From Trichinella spiralis (Eukaryota > Nematoda > Enoplea > Trichinellida > Trichinellidae), in the NCBI GenBank assembly GCA_000181795.3, contig CM012953.1:13987341-14051340 (forward strand): a stretch of DNA of 64,000 bases, in the 5' to 3' direction. Numbering within the stretch: position 1 is the first letter of the stretch; every line of letters starts with the position of its first letter. Shown piece by piece: positions 36,775 to 48,993 of this stretch. The translations under genes were made by a program, and so were the position numbers. The notes under the pieces were generated by a model that worked only from the letters and a program-made list of their open reading frames with translations, did not search any database and was not told the origin of the DNA.

Positions 36775-39700
36775 ATGTCTCAACAAAGTAAGTATTGTTG
36801 TTATATTATGTAAAATGTTGATCGTAGCATCGTCTATTGTTGTTTGATTTTTAATTTTTCAAAAAGTGGTGGCCTAGCTGCAAAATATATTTGACCAAAT
36901 TCATGAACCGCATCTTATTTCACCAACTGTTGAGCAATTTTTAATCACTGAATTATTTTTAGGCCAAGATACGAATTTAGCTGCAGATGAACTGTCGCAG
37001 TTGGGTTTAGTAAGTATTATTTAATGTTTTATTAAATTATTTCTTATTGTTGTTGTTGTTGATGCTTTTTTAGAAAGAATTAGTGAAGCGTCCTGGATAC
37101 GGGACTGTTGGCAAGCCGATAAAATTAGCATGCAATTATTTTCCACTGATAAAATTACAGAAAGGTGATATTGTGGTTAACAGATATCACATCGACATAC
37201 AACATCCACGTTTAAAGTTGAATTGGTTCGAGTTTAATTTATTGTTAAGTTTTATTATAGTTTTAATGTGTTTTTATTTTCTGTTCAAGTGATGACAATC
37301 GTGACGTATTTTGGGCATATGTAGTGAAGCGTTCAGATATTTTTGGCGATCCATTTAAATTAGCGTACGATGGGAAGAGTACTTTGTTCACAGTTGAGAA
37401 ATTACATTTGAAGCAAGTCGGTGAAACAGCAGATCCGGTTCGTTTTAAAAATTAATTCTGGAGTTTTATAAATTGTAATTTTCAAATATGAATATTTGTA
37501 TATTTTAAGGAAAAGTTTTCCTTCAAAACTGTTCGAGAAAATAAACCATCAGAGTTATCTATTTTGATGCAATTCACTGGTCTGGTTCACTTGGACTTCA
37601 GAAATGCAGAAGCCGGTTCGCTGGATGAACGTGAAAAGGGTCCAATTCAATTTTTGGATATATTGTTTGCACAAGGGCGTTCATCTCCATTATTTGAGTA
37701 AATTGCAGTTTAATAACAGTTTTAATTTATGAATTGGAATAATTTCAGATTGTCGAAATCATTCAAAGCAGTCAGGAATTCATTTTATTGCATTCCACAA
37801 GGTGCTGGTGTGGACGTGAAATATGGCATTGAATTATGGAGAGGCTTGTTCATTTCTGCGCGCGTAATTGATGGTTTTCGACCAGCGATTAATATTGATG
37901 GTGTGATGGAAATTGTTTTTCATTTCGGTGAAAAAAAATTTTAATAATTGAAATGGATTTTAGTATCACACAGTTGCTTTTACAAGCGTCAGTCACTGAT
38001 AAATTTGATTTGCGACATATTGAATGGTGATGAACGTGAAGTAAGATTTCATCCAAATCAGCTTAGATTGAATACCCAACTTCAACCAGAACATTTGAAC
38101 TTGTTGATACCAGAATTAAAAGGTAATCGTCAATGGAATATTTGAAATATATTTAAAATTGTTTTTCTTATTAATTTAGGGGTCTGTATTCATACAACAC
38201 ATCGAAATCAAGATCGAATTTATCGTATTAAAAATATACTCAGTACGGCAGTATCGATGAAATTCGAAAAAGACGGAAAAGAAGTTTCAGTTGCGGAATA
38301 TTTTCGTGATGTTTATGGGCCATTAAAGTATCCAAACTTGCCGTTGGTTGAAGTCGGCAGTAAATCAAAACCAATTTATTTCCCAGTTGAAGTATAAAAA
38401 ACTGACAATTGTTTCAACGTTTTTTTAATATAATGAATTTATTTTGGTCAATTTAGCTTTGTCAAGTGGCAAACTGTCAAAGATACAACAAGAAATTGAA
38501 AGCGTGTCAAACGACTTCTATAATTCGAGTATGTTAATGATTTTAAATATTGATAATAATAATAATAATAATAAATTGTTATATATCTAGTTTGCTTCGA
38601 CAGACGCTCCTACTCGAATTCTAAAGTGTATGGACATGGTCAAGAAATCAAATTTCAATAATGATCCATTTTTGAAAAGTTTTGGCGTTCAAATTAAAGC
38701 GGAACCAATGATTGTTAGTGGACGAGTTTTGCCTCCGCCTAGGTTGGAATATGGTAAAGGAAATGGAGGACGTGTAAATAAATAATAATTATGCATATCA
38801 TTCATTTTGAAAAATATTTGTTTCATAATTTGTCTCATGTTTTTAGCAAATAATTCTTACACCAAAAGATGGAGCATGGAATTCGAATGAATTTAAATTT
38901 TTTGAATCTGCTTCTTGCGAATCATTTGGATTTGTATCGTTTCTACCACCACATAAAGCATCAATGTTACAGTAAGTATTGCAAAATTTCATTAATAAAT
39001 CAAATTAGCTTTGTTGATTATTTGCTTGATTTTTAGGGAATTCTGTCTGCAAATTGTCAGAACATGTCGTAGTACAGGAATTGAAATGCCGGACAGCCCA
39101 AAATTTTACGAACAAGCGCGAAAAAATGATACGGTAGAAATGGTATTAAAACGTATTGCTGACAAATGTGACAGAGATGGAATAAAATGTGATTTGGTAT
39201 TTGTCGCGTTATTTTCATCTGAACAATATGGTAATAATTATTTTGTTGTTATATGGTGAAATTTATTTTATTAATGTTGAATGTATTTTTACCTTTTTTA
39301 AGCTCAAGTGAAATCTTGTGGTGATATCACTTTTGGATTGGTCACTCAGTGTGTATTACCGAAAACAATAAGTGATGTAGCAATAAAGAAGAGTTATTCG
39401 ACGATGTTAAATATTGCGATGAAAATAAATATGAAAATTGGTGGCATCAATACAAAATTACTGGAAGATGAAATGTATGATATTGAATTGATGAATGCGT
39501 ATGAAAAATTCTTGAATGGAAGTTTTTTGTTTAGTTTGGATAATTATTTGTATAAAAATAATGCATTGGTAATTGGTGTGGATGTGGTTCATCCATCTGT
39601 TGTAGAAACGCATTTACCATCAATAGCTTCGGTGGGTATTATTCATGGTATTGTACTTTCGAATTATTGAAGGAATGTTTTTGATTTGAAGGTTGTTGGA

Positions 39701-40651
39701 AATGTGGATACAAAAGTGACGAAATTTCATGCTTCGGTGAAACTACAACCAGCGAAACAAGAACTGATCACAGGATTTATCGAACAATTTTCTGAACGTT
39801 TACTGGAATATCTTGATGTTAATGGTACGGCTCCGAAAAATATTATTGTTTATCGAGATGGAGTATCCGAAGGTCAATTTATGCAGGTGAAATTGTGTTG
39901 TATCATTAATTAAAGCAAAGTAAAAATTTATTTTTTTAAAAAGGTTTTGGAAGAAGAACTGCCTGCTCTTCGTAGGGCTTGCAAATCATTTGCAACAAAT
40001 TACCGGCCGTTGATTACGTTTATTGTGGTTCAAAAGCGACATCATGCTCGATTTTTTTGTTGTGATGAAGCTGCAGCACGAGGACGCGGGAAAAACATCC
40101 CTGCTGGTACTGTTATCGATAGAGTAGTGACATCTCCTGATGAATATGATTTCTTTTTGTGCAGTCATCATGGAATTCAAGTATGACTTTATCAAATATT
40201 TTGAATCTTTATTATTAATATTATTTGAATTGCAGGGAACTAGTAGACCGACGCGATATCATGTGCTGTTTGATGAAAGCAACATGGATGCGAATGTCAT
40301 GCAATCGATTACATACTATTTATGTCATCTGTATGGTAGATGTGCTCGTTCTGTCAGTATACCAGCACCAGTATATTTTGCAGATTTAGTTTGCGCCCGT
40401 GCTCGTTATCATGTTCTTGCAGCGTTGTAAGTTTGATTAATTAACTTATTTAAAAATGAATGAATTATTGGTTTTTATTTTTTAGAAATTCTGGTCTAGT
40501 GGAAAAGTATTCTGATGAAGACAGTAATAGTAGTAGTGGTAGTAGTAGTAGTAGTAGTAGTTCCAGCAGTAAAGCCGAATCCGTGAAAACAGAATTGACT
40601 AATATAATTGCACTTCACAAAAGAGTTAAAAGAATCATGTACTTTGCATGA
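36775..40651 (+). CDS. Argonaute protein, AGO clade
   Basis: Seventeen exons join to 920 codons: 36775-36787, 36963-37009, 37074-37225, 37290-37437, 37510-37697, 37749-37900, 37964-38122, 38180-38391, 38457-38528, 38591-38773, 38847-38971, 39037-39230, 39303-39631, 39692-39886, 39944-40180, 40236-40426 and 40486-40651. Order: N domain ([20 protein letters not shown]), PAZ (exons 6-8, [16 protein letters not shown]), MID (from about exon 10) and PIWI. PIWI shows [10 protein letters not shown], the glutamate finger region (SERLLEYLD), [24 protein letters not shown] and [14 protein letters not shown], and ends in MYFA*. Argonautes bind small RNAs and silence targets. The fourth slicer residue, His in most AGOs (YYAHLVAFRARYH), is Asp here ([13 protein letters not shown]), giving D-E-D-D. 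A poly-Ser tract precedes the C-terminus. Three tandem AG-rich polymorphism-prone repeats encode it. Confidence 0.95.
40522..40571 (+). repeat. AGT/AGC trinucleotide tract encoding poly-Ser
   Basis: Tandem agt codons in the last Argonaute exon, giving a run of serines between the PIWI domain and the MYFA terminus. Confidence 0.85.
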
Positions 40652-41773
40652 TCTATATCAACGATGGAAGCGTATTTTAGTCTAGTATATTGTTTAGTAT
40701 TCATTTGTAAGCACTAAATATATTTGTGTTTGTTTTCGTGTTGTATTTATTTCTGTCTCTGTGTGTGTCCATGTGTGTATTTCTTAATGTTTTTAGATTA
40801 TAGCTTTTCGTTTCACACATTGTTGTGATAAAGAAAATTAGTATACATCATGTAATGAGGATGGTTCAATATCTGTGCATTATACTTCTTATGATCAGTT
40901 CATTATACCATTCATATTAAATGTATAATATTGAGGTGAAGATGTTTGTTTGCATGATAAATAAAAGAGATGGGAAACAAAAATGTATGTATGATTAAGT
41001 AAAGAGTTGGAGAAAATTGTTATCAGGGTTTTAAATGTGAAATATGCGGACAGTTTTGAAATATTTTCTTATTCTTGATGCTTAATATGTTTAACAGCAC
41101 TGTAATTTTTTCGTCCAATGCTAGCGCTATTAGTGCAATCCTAACCATTATGAATATGAGCAGTATTTCAAAGTTCATCGTTGTCACTGCGTGGGAGCAG
41201 CAGCAAAGTAACTAAAATTGTTGAAATAAATTTATGACGCAAAAGTACTTGTTCATACATCAATAAATGAGGAAAGTCAATGAATGAAATGTGCGTGTGT
41301 TTGTCTATGAACAGTACTGTTTTCTGAAGGCTTCATCTATAGCTAATTGCAGATATTTATTCTCATATTATTATTGATTGTTGATTTTTGATGACCATTA
41401 ACGGACAAATTGATAACCATTTTCTAAAGAAAAAATGAAATTAAAGTTTGAATTTTACTTTGTCGTGAGAAACCAATTTGTATGTTTTACTCTTTCATGG
41501 AAATATCTCAAATCAAAATTGCCGTCTCCATTATTTTTGTGATTAGATATTAGAAATGTGAAAGATATTGCTTACTGTTCAGTTTTCTTTCATACTTTTG
41601 AATATAATTAACTTCCATTTTTTATAATACAGTCGAAAACACCAATTCATATAATAAAAATCTGTATATTAGAAAATGAAAATTAGTTGTCATTAGCTTA
41701 AAAGAATTTTAACCAGTGACGTATTAAATTTATGAAAATAATCATAAAGAAGGAATATTAGCTTTAGACGCGT
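40652..41773. other. Argonaute 3' region and intergenic DNA
   Basis: Non-coding. A possible polyadenylation signal (aataaa) lies near 40960-40967. Nothing else recognised before the Pao relic. Confidence 0.6.
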
Positions 41774-43285
41774 TTGAAAAAAGGTTCTGCGGAATGGAAC
41801 GGGACATCTTTGAACAGCTGTCCCGACCGAAATGGAACACTGGAACGTCTCATTCGGGTCACGGCATATTGCTGTAGGTTCCTCCTGAATGTGAGAACCC
41901 ACGCAGGGGAACGGAAGATCAGAGCCCGGCTGTCCTTGCTGGAATTGCAAGACGCTGATAAGCTGTAAGTGAAAGCGATTCAAGCGGAGGCGTTTCCAGT
42001 AATGAAGTCCGCCTCAGGGCCCATCCCTGTGCGACCAGGGGATTCCCTTTCAGCCTTGTCTCCATTCGTAAACACGGAAGGTTTTTTGCGAGTGGGAGGG
42101 AGATTATCAAGGACAGCGCTGCCTTGGTGCCACCACCATTCCTTACTCCTCCCACGCAACGGACCGGTCGTTGAGCTCATCGTGCGACGAGCTCATGAAT
42201 CAGAATTTCACACTGGGCTGAACCAAACCTTGACAGCCTTGCGGCGTCGCTTCTGGGTAGTTCGGGGCCGGCAAGCAGTCAAGAGATGCACCGGAGCTTG
42301 CATCATTTGCCAGAAGCACGACGCTCCTCCGTTCTGCCCACTGATGTGCGACCTCCCGCCTGAAAGAGTGACACAGTCACTCCCATTCAACCGAGTAGGG
42401 TTGGATTTTGCAGGACCGTTACACGTGAAAGATTAACATCGGCCTCTGCAAAAGGTGTACATCTGTCTGTTTACGTTCATGGTCACTCGAGCGCTGCACT
42501 TGGAACTGGTGTTGGATATGACCACGATCAGCTTCTTGGCCGCACTTCGCCGATTCATCGCCAGACGTGGGAAACCGAGTGTGATTCACACTGACAATTT
42601 CCGGACGTTTAAGCAAGCAGATTCCTTTTTGCGAGATCTGCTCCACGGGCAGTTAGCTGAGAAGATCCAGGAGGACTTGGCGATGCGGCAGATCGAGTGG
42701 AGGTACAGCACCGATCGAGCCCCCTGGTGCGGTGGCTACTGGGAGCGGCTTCTCAGATCGGTGAAGAACGCTCTGAGGAAGGTCTTGGGGAAGGAATTGC
42801 TCCGCAGCTGGGAGTTGCACACAGTGTTGTGTAAGTTGGAGGCTCCGATCAGTGACCCTGTTGAGCGATAACCCTCATGACTGTGCCCGGTTGACGCCGG
42901 CGCACTTCCTCATTGGATGAGACCTGGCATCCCTCCTGATTCCCGCTGCATCCGCATCAGCGCCGACAAACGCATCCGGCCTGCGCAAGCGTTGGCGACA
43001 CCAACAGCTGCTGATGAAGCATCTGAGGAATCGATGGTTGGAAGAGTGTCTGGTGACTTTCAACTCACGAGGAAAATGAACTAAGATCGGACGACAGCCG
43101 GAAAAGGGAGACCTAGTGTTCCTGGTGGAAGAAGGCGTTCCGCGGAACTGTTGGAAACTAGGTGTGATCACAGTGCCGTTGACGGGAAGCGACGGAGTCA
43201 CAAGGTCAGTGAAGGTACGGACCGCCAGGGGTCTTCTCAGCCGGCCGAGCAGATCGCTGATCCTCCTGGAGCCAACATCGGTTAG
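41774..43285 (+). mobile_element. Pao/BEL integrase and C-terminal domain, decayed
   Basis: Plus-strand frame 41774-42871 contains, in one register, the end of the RNase H/linker (LIRVTAYCCRFLLN), an H2C2 zinc site (HESEFH...CTGACIICQK), and the integrase core with D (VGLDFAGPLH), D (VIHTDNF) and E (GGYWERLLRSVK). It is interrupted by in-frame stops at 41966 and 42434. After frameshifts come NPHDCARLTPAHFL and a DUF5641-like tail (RWLEECL; KGDLVFLVEEGVP...WKLGVI...DGVTRSVKVRTARG) to the stop near 43285. The integrase inserts cDNA into host DNA; this copy is dead. gag, protease and RT are absent. The LTR-like block at 43645 lies in the wrong relative orientation to be its own 3' LTR. Confidence 0.88.
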
Positions 43286-43644
43286 GTGATGGACCATGGT
43301 CCATCACGAAGGTAATTGAAAACTCCCTCCGGTTGAGCCTGACCATCCGTAGCAGCTACCGTAACGGGTGATTGGGGTGGTGACGTAGTGGTCACGTGCG
43401 AGCGTGTTTGAACGTGCGTGTGATCTGAGCTTCTGCGTGTGCGTTGGACTGTGATTGTTTTGTGCGATTTTTCGGAATAGAGCCTAGTTCCGCGCCGTTG
43501 TTTTCAATTGTTAGCGAAAAGCAACTGACACTCATAGTTGTATTCAACATACACAGTTCCACGTTATAACTAAAAGCTTTTTCTTTATAAAAAAATATTA
43601 AATAATTATTTATGTCCAAATAAAGTAATCTAATGGAATGCACC
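43286..43644. other. Sequence after the Pao integrase
   Basis: About 360 bases with no frame I recognise. A G-rich stretch (gattggggtggtgacg, about 43371-43386) may be the polypurine tract of the integrase-bearing element, with the following tgacgtagtgg perhaps its LTR start. This is weak. Confidence 0.35.
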
Positions 43645-44240
43645 TGTTAGGAAATCTTTCGTTTAAACTTGAAGATCTTTTCTGTAAGTGGACTGTATAG
43701 GTTATTTATAGAAAATCAACGATAGCGGGTGTGACTAAGTTTCGACTTATTCAGAACAAACTGTGAGTAATAACAGTGAGATAGCAAGAGAAAACGGTTC
43801 AGGCGGTTTTCGAGACGGCGTGTTCCGTATTATTCGTATTTGGAAATCGTATGTGTATCGGTGTTGTTCCCTCCTCCCTCCTCACTCCTATATATATATC
43901 TTTTTCTTGACTTCACTCCGCATCTGGCGACCTAGATCATCGAAAAGTAATTAGAAAATCCGCTTGGTTGCGCAATCCCTTAGACTGTGCAGCTTAGCCG
44001 GAGTCTGAACAGGCGCGCTATCTGCCACATTTCACTTTGACGGTTTTTCAGCAGCTGACCACCGGAGTTGTGGCAGATATATGACAAGACGCTGACATTT
44101 TGACCGCTTAATTGCTATTCCATTGTTTTCCATTGAGAAAAACAGGGGAAGCGGATGGCGTAACGTCACCATTGTTTTCGTACACTGAGCAATGTTATTT
44201 TAGTACTGATGAGCAGGTATTGAGAAAAGATTTCTCAACA
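43645..44240 (-). repeat. Solo Pao/BEL LTR
   Basis: A 596-bp block from tgttaggaaatcttt to aaagatttctcaaca, with near-perfect inverted ends (TG...CA), homologous along its length to the LTR at 27322-27913. No primer site follows either end and no matching internal region adjoins it, hence a solo LTR. The strand is assigned by comparison with the element at 24915-27913. Confidence 0.8.
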
Positions 44241-44469
44241 GCAAGCATATTTGGAAAAGAGTTCATAAACAACAATCACCCAATCCTTGATCACAGCTGA
44301 ATAGCTAATCAAATGGCACAGTTATTCACACAACCACTTATCATATTGATTAGCTAATAAAATAGCAGAAATCATTAGCCAATTACCAAACAATCGCCCG
44401 ACAACATATCAGCGAACAGTCAATCACAACAATGGGATCGAATTTACGCGGAAGAGTTCAGAACAAACC
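44241..44469. other. AT-rich sequence with repeated attagctaat-like motifs
   Basis: Several gaatagctaat / attagctaat / cattagccaat motifs in both orientations. Similar motifs recur at about 53830-53920. No coding signal. Confidence 0.5.
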
Positions 44470-45258
44470 TCCGAACAAAGCATGTTCCTTTATTACTACT
44501 AATGGATACTGTAGCGCTACAGTATTCCTGGAAAACACTTCGCGAGGCGTACCAGATTTTGTTTGAAAATTGTTCATCTGCTATTCAAGTCTGAATTGTT
44601 TGTCTTGAATATTTTTACTTGCAAGTTTCTTTAAGTGAAACTGATTGTCTGGAAAAGATTCTTCTGTTTGTATATGATTAAAATATTGTGTTTGGTGATA
44701 GAATTTGTTTGCTGTAACTTTGGCCGTTACAATTGCGATTGATGATAGAATTAATTATTAATTGAACGTTGCAGCAGCGTTGCAGTACAAGCTCTTCCAA
44801 TTGATATTAGATGTATTTAAAATTGGAAACGCCACTGGCAGGTTCTCATCTGAACTATCAAGAAGCTTTGTTAATGCACATGGCACGAGCTCAATTTTCA
44901 ACAGTTGATGCTGCACTGAAGGTGTGCGAAAATCATTGTTCAAAGTTACGAGATTCTTTTGGTGATGTCAGCTTTGGCACGTGGTTATGATGGTTAGATG
45001 TTTTCATTTTAATTTGTCCCAGTAATCATGATGCCGATTACACGGTTTTCGCTCGCAAACTGTAAAATTGGAAATGTTGATGAAGTTTGTTTGCGCAAAT
45101 TGAAAAAATCAGAAATTTTTCTGGAAGTTGGTTCTGTTGATGTTGATCGTATAAATCATTTTTATGATTTCGCATGTGAAGACGTCATTCAAATTTTACC
45201 ATCCTGTCACTGGTTTCTGTTTCAATGACAGACATTTCATCTGGATGCCGTTTTATGT
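44470..45258 (+). mobile_element. Upstream repeat of the composite R2 unit (copy 1)
   Basis: Matches 60090-60310 plus 61105-61659, and its last ~300 bases match 31500-31812 inverted. It contains the 66-codon frame (45028-45228, starting MMPITRFSLANCK) that is identical at all three places. I do not recognise that peptide. The region may be the R2 5' untranslated region or captured DNA. Confidence 0.7.
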
Positions 45259-45513
45259 ATGCAGTACAGCGGAAGAACAGACGTGTTTGGACAACAACGT
45301 TCTTGGACTGTTGTCAAATGTGGAATAGTTTGCAACGCAACCGAATGTGTTTTCTCCTGGTTGAAGTCGCACTGCACAAAACACTCTCTACACCTCACAT
45401 TGCATTGTAGCATCTGCAGGAAGCCGTTTCTCTCCATTAACTCAGTCGCCTCCCACAATCCGCACTCCATGAAAGCATCTGGAGGTCCTGAAAGACCATC
45501 AGAAAGCTCCTAA
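45259..45513 (+). mobile_element. R2 N-terminal zinc-finger fragment
   Basis: An 84-codon frame with two Cys/His fingers (ECVFSWLKSHCTKH; LHCSICRKPF...SVASH), the DNA-binding N-terminus of R2 proteins. The first finger has an extra residue between its cysteines (CGIVC) compared with the copy at 63403, so it may be impaired. The frame ends before any RT sequence. Confidence 0.82.
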
Positions 45514-45631
45514 TCCTCTACGGTTTGGTATACTGTAGTTCTGCAGTAAGACTGGGTAAGCAGCCCCCTACTGACCGCGCCCCCTTCTTTCTGAAGCGCG
45601 CTCCGATAAACAATACTGTATATACTGTGAG

Positions 45632-46166
45632 GTGAGCGAACACCTCAAACTGATGAACCTTGGCTCTGCATCGGGCCCCGATGGAGTCAAAGTGTCCAAC
45701 CTCCGTGAAATTGGCCCCACTGTCTCTCTAAGGTCATTAAGACTTTTCTGTGGAGAGACACATCCCCCAGATCCTACAGGATTGTCGGACCGCCGTCATT
45801 CCGAAAGTAGACAATCCCCGGTCCGATGCTGAAGACTTCCGGTCTATCACGATTGGCTTTTGCATGTACCGACTCTTCAGCAAGATTGTAACAAACCCGC
45901 TCAGCGAATTAACACCCCTCAACCCCTGTCAAAAAGCCTTCCACTCAGGCACGGATGGCGCTTTTGACAACGTCAGCAACGTGGCTTCGCTCCTCGAACT
46001 GTTCCGCAGAACAGGTAAGGAAATTAATGTTGCATGCATAGACTTAGCCTATGGCTTTGACACAATTAACCACACCTCAATCACACGTGCTCTCTGCAGA
46101 CATGGGGTGGACTTTGGCTCAATAGAGCATGTCGAATCAATGATAGGCAGTCTCTCAGCAATGTAA
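45632..46166 (+). mobile_element. R2 RT fragment A in the composite unit
   Basis: RT fingers (SEHLKLMN...SASGPDGVKV), a frameshift near 45750, then ILQDCRTAVIPK, GTDGAFDNVS, IDLAYGFDTINHTS, ending SLSAM* at 46164-46166, where the palm is cut. The Asp-box alanine (DLAKAFD) is altered (DLAYGFD). It is followed after ~100 bases by a second RT start. Confidence 0.85.
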
Positions 46167-46269
46167 GCTGTCCGATTGATGTCTACGACTGCGATTAAGC
46201 CAGTGCCCTGAAGTAGATGCAGCGCTTTCACATATAAACATCCCGCCAACTCTAAAAATATACTGAGCC

Positions 46270-47162
46270 CCATCTTTCTCGAGGAGGTTACGCTGCACCT
46301 CCAAAAAATGAAGGTGAAAACGTCAGCAGGCGCTGACTTAATGCAGGTGTCGCACCTTCGTACGTGCGACCCGGTGTGCCTAACGAAGGCCTCTAACCTT
46401 TTTCTACTCACTAGGTGCATCCCCCAACAGCTCAAGGATTGTCGCACCACTCTCATTCCTAAAACCGACAGTCCCCACCCTGATGCTGAAGACTACAGGC
46501 CTATAACTGTTGCTTCCTGCTTGTACCGGCTCTTCAGCAAAATTGCAATGAGGCAGCTAGAAAATTCTTTTTCCCTCCATCCACGTCAAAAGGCCTTACC
46601 GTCAGGCACAGATGGTGCTTTTGATAATACGTCCACATAGAAGACCATTATCAGGGAAGCGCACAAACGCGGTAAGGGACTCAACATCGTCAGCATAGAC
46701 CTTGCCAAAGCATTGGACACCGTCAATCATAGTTCAATAGACGGGGCACCATGCATGCAGGGCTTGGATGTAGACTCACGTAACTTAATCGCACAGATGG
46801 TCACAGGAAGCAGCACAATTATTAAGGGGGATGGAGGGGCACTAAGCAATAGGATTGAGATTAACCAGGGAGTCCGACAGGGAGATCCAATTTCCCCCCT
46901 CCTCTTCAACTCAGTCATGGACGAGTTGATAGAGCGCCTTGAACAAAGCGGAGTGGGTTTTAAATTAAAGGGAGTTGAGGTCATAACCCTGGCGTTTGCG
47001 GACGACGTAACCCTTATTAGCAGAAGCCACAGGGGAATGGAGAAATTGCTCTCCATTACCCTGGACTTCCTTAACGAGAGGGATCTAAAACTCAACGTTA
47101 ACAAATGCAAAGGTATCCGACTCATCCGCACGCCCAAAACCAAATCACTAGTCGAGGATACC
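46270..47162 (+). mobile_element. R2 RT fragment B, interrupted by hAT
   Basis: A second RT, in tandem, starting FLEEVTLHLQKMKVKTSAG. One in-frame TAG at 46638 separates two frames in the same register. Motifs: CRTTLIPKTDSP, DYRPITVASCLYRLF, IDLAKALDTVNHSS, NQGVRQGDPISP, LAFADDVTLIS and KLNVNKCKGIRLI. At about 47162 R2 sequence stops and hAT begins; the R2 protein resumes after 49002. This is the best-preserved RT of the first subfamily in this array. Confidence 0.88.
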
Positions 47163-48993
47163 CGACTGCAGCGGCATTTGCATCACCGCCATCCTGAGTT
47201 ATCAAAAAAACCTGTGGAATACTTTTGCGCTAAAAGAGATTCCCTTTCTTAAATGATACTTGACAAAAAAGGCAAGTATAATCAGGAGACTGCCAAGGCT
47301 GTGAAAGTATCATATGAAATAGCCATGTTGATTGCCATGAATAAGAAACCACATGCTATTGGAGAAAATCTTGTTAAGCCCTGCATTGTGAATGCAGTAA
47401 AGATTCTGCTTGGGGATGACATGGCGAAGCAATTTAAAAATATTTCTTTTTCTGATTCAACAGTTAAACGCCGAATCGATGAATTGGCTGATGATATAAA
47501 ACAGCAAGTTCTTGAAAAGGTAAAGTGTTCTCCTTTTCTTGCTATAAGTTGTGATGAGTCCACAGACCAGGCAAACTGTGCACAGCTCATTGTATACGCA
47601 CGGTTCATTGCAAATAACACAATTGAAGAAAAACTACTTTTTTCTGAACCACTAAAAACTACAACGAAAGGAGCTGATGTGTTCCAAGCTGTGTCACAAT
47701 TTTTTGGAGTAAATAGCGTGATGTGGGAAACACTTGTTGGTGTATGCACTGACGGTGCACCCGCAATGCTTGGCTCTCGGTCTGGCTTTGTGAAGATGGT
47801 CAAATCAAAAAACCCATCTATTTTTGCAATGCACTGTGCAATTCATCGGCAGGCTTTGGTTGCTAAAACTCTGCCTGATGATCTCAGAGAAGACCTTAAT
47901 TTTGCCGTGGAGGTTGTCAACTATGTGAAAAGCAGTGCATTGAACACTCGATTATTTGCGTCACTCTGTGAAAGTTTGAATGCTGACCACATGGCACTTC
48001 TCTATCATACAGAAGTTTGTTGGTTATCAAAAGGAAACATGCTTGGCCGGATTTATGAACTGAGAGAAGCAGTGGCAGAGTTTTTGGAGCAACGAGGAAG
48101 ACGCACAGTGTGTCGAGCTTTCAAAAGTGAACATTTTCAGCTTAGCCTGGCATATCTTGCAGATATTTTTGAAGCGCTGAATTCACTGAATTTGAAACTG
48201 CAAGGAGCAAACGCGAATGTTATGGCTCACTATGATATTGTTCAAAGCTTCACTGCAAAAATTTCTTTATGGTTAAAACAAGTTGAAAGAGGAAATTTAG
48301 CATGGTTTTCAAGACTCAACGAGCTTTTCAGTGATAAATGTCTCAGCGAAGATTTGAAAAGAAAAATGAAAGGGCACCTTAGAAGCCTACAAGACGAGTT
48401 TTTTCACTATTTTCCTGACGTGAAACCTCAAAACCTGATCTATAAACTTGTGAGAAATCCATTTTTAGTTAATGTCGAAGACCTTTCACACGATCTTCAA
48501 GAAGAAGCCATTGAATTGCAATTCAACAACCTAGCTAAAGAAAGCTTTGAAAGTACGCCATTAGAAAACTTCTGGGTGAAGTTACAAGCAGAATATCCTA
48601 AAATAAGTTGACAAAGCTTACGTATATTGGTTCCTTTCTCCTCAACGTACCTTTGTGAAACGGGATTCTCAGCTATCATGACACTTAATATGCAACACCG
48701 AAACAGGTTAAACGTTGAAAGCGATTTGCGATGTACTTTATCACCCACTCCACCAAGAATAGACAACTTAGTCGCAAATAAGCATTGTCAATATTCTCAT
48801 TAAATTTTTATTGTGAATCATTCAGGAATGTTTTACTGTGGAAACTAGCTTGGCTTGATGCAACCATAAAGCAAAATGTTGCTTTCCGTATACTGAATAC
48901 ATACCGCACTACTTTTCATTAGAGGGGGGCATTAACTGCAGAACATTTATTAAGGGGGGGAGGGCGTGCGCTGACACAGTTTGAGAAACACTG
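47163..48993 (+). mobile_element. hAT transposon (Buster/ZBED5-like), 5'-truncated
   Basis: Starts inside a BED zinc finger (LQRHLHHRHPEL...KPVEYF), reads to an in-frame TAA (47250), then gives a 452-codon frame 47253-48611. That frame has the RNase-H-like hAT core: ISCDESTDQANCAQLIVYARF, GVCTDGAPAMLGSRSGF, MHCAIHRQALVAKTLP, VCWLSKGNMLGRIYEL. A frameshift leads to the C-terminal dimerisation region (LCETGFSAIMTLNMQHRNRL) and a stop at 48801-48803. The transposase would cut and paste DNA through a D-D-E site. One stop, one frameshift and the lost 5' end make it inactive. The right end has a hAT terminal repeat (gtttgagaaacactg) at about 48979-48993. It may be a decayed transposon rather than a domesticated ZBED gene. 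Confidence 0.9.

Noticed and set aside
43645-44240. 3' LTR of the Pao integrase at 41774-43285
   Set aside because: Its orientation is opposite to the LTR orientation fixed by the primer site at 27274-27318, so it is better seen as a solo LTR.
47282-47803. 173-codon minus-strand frame in the hAT element
   Set aside because: It is antisense to the well-supported transposase core.
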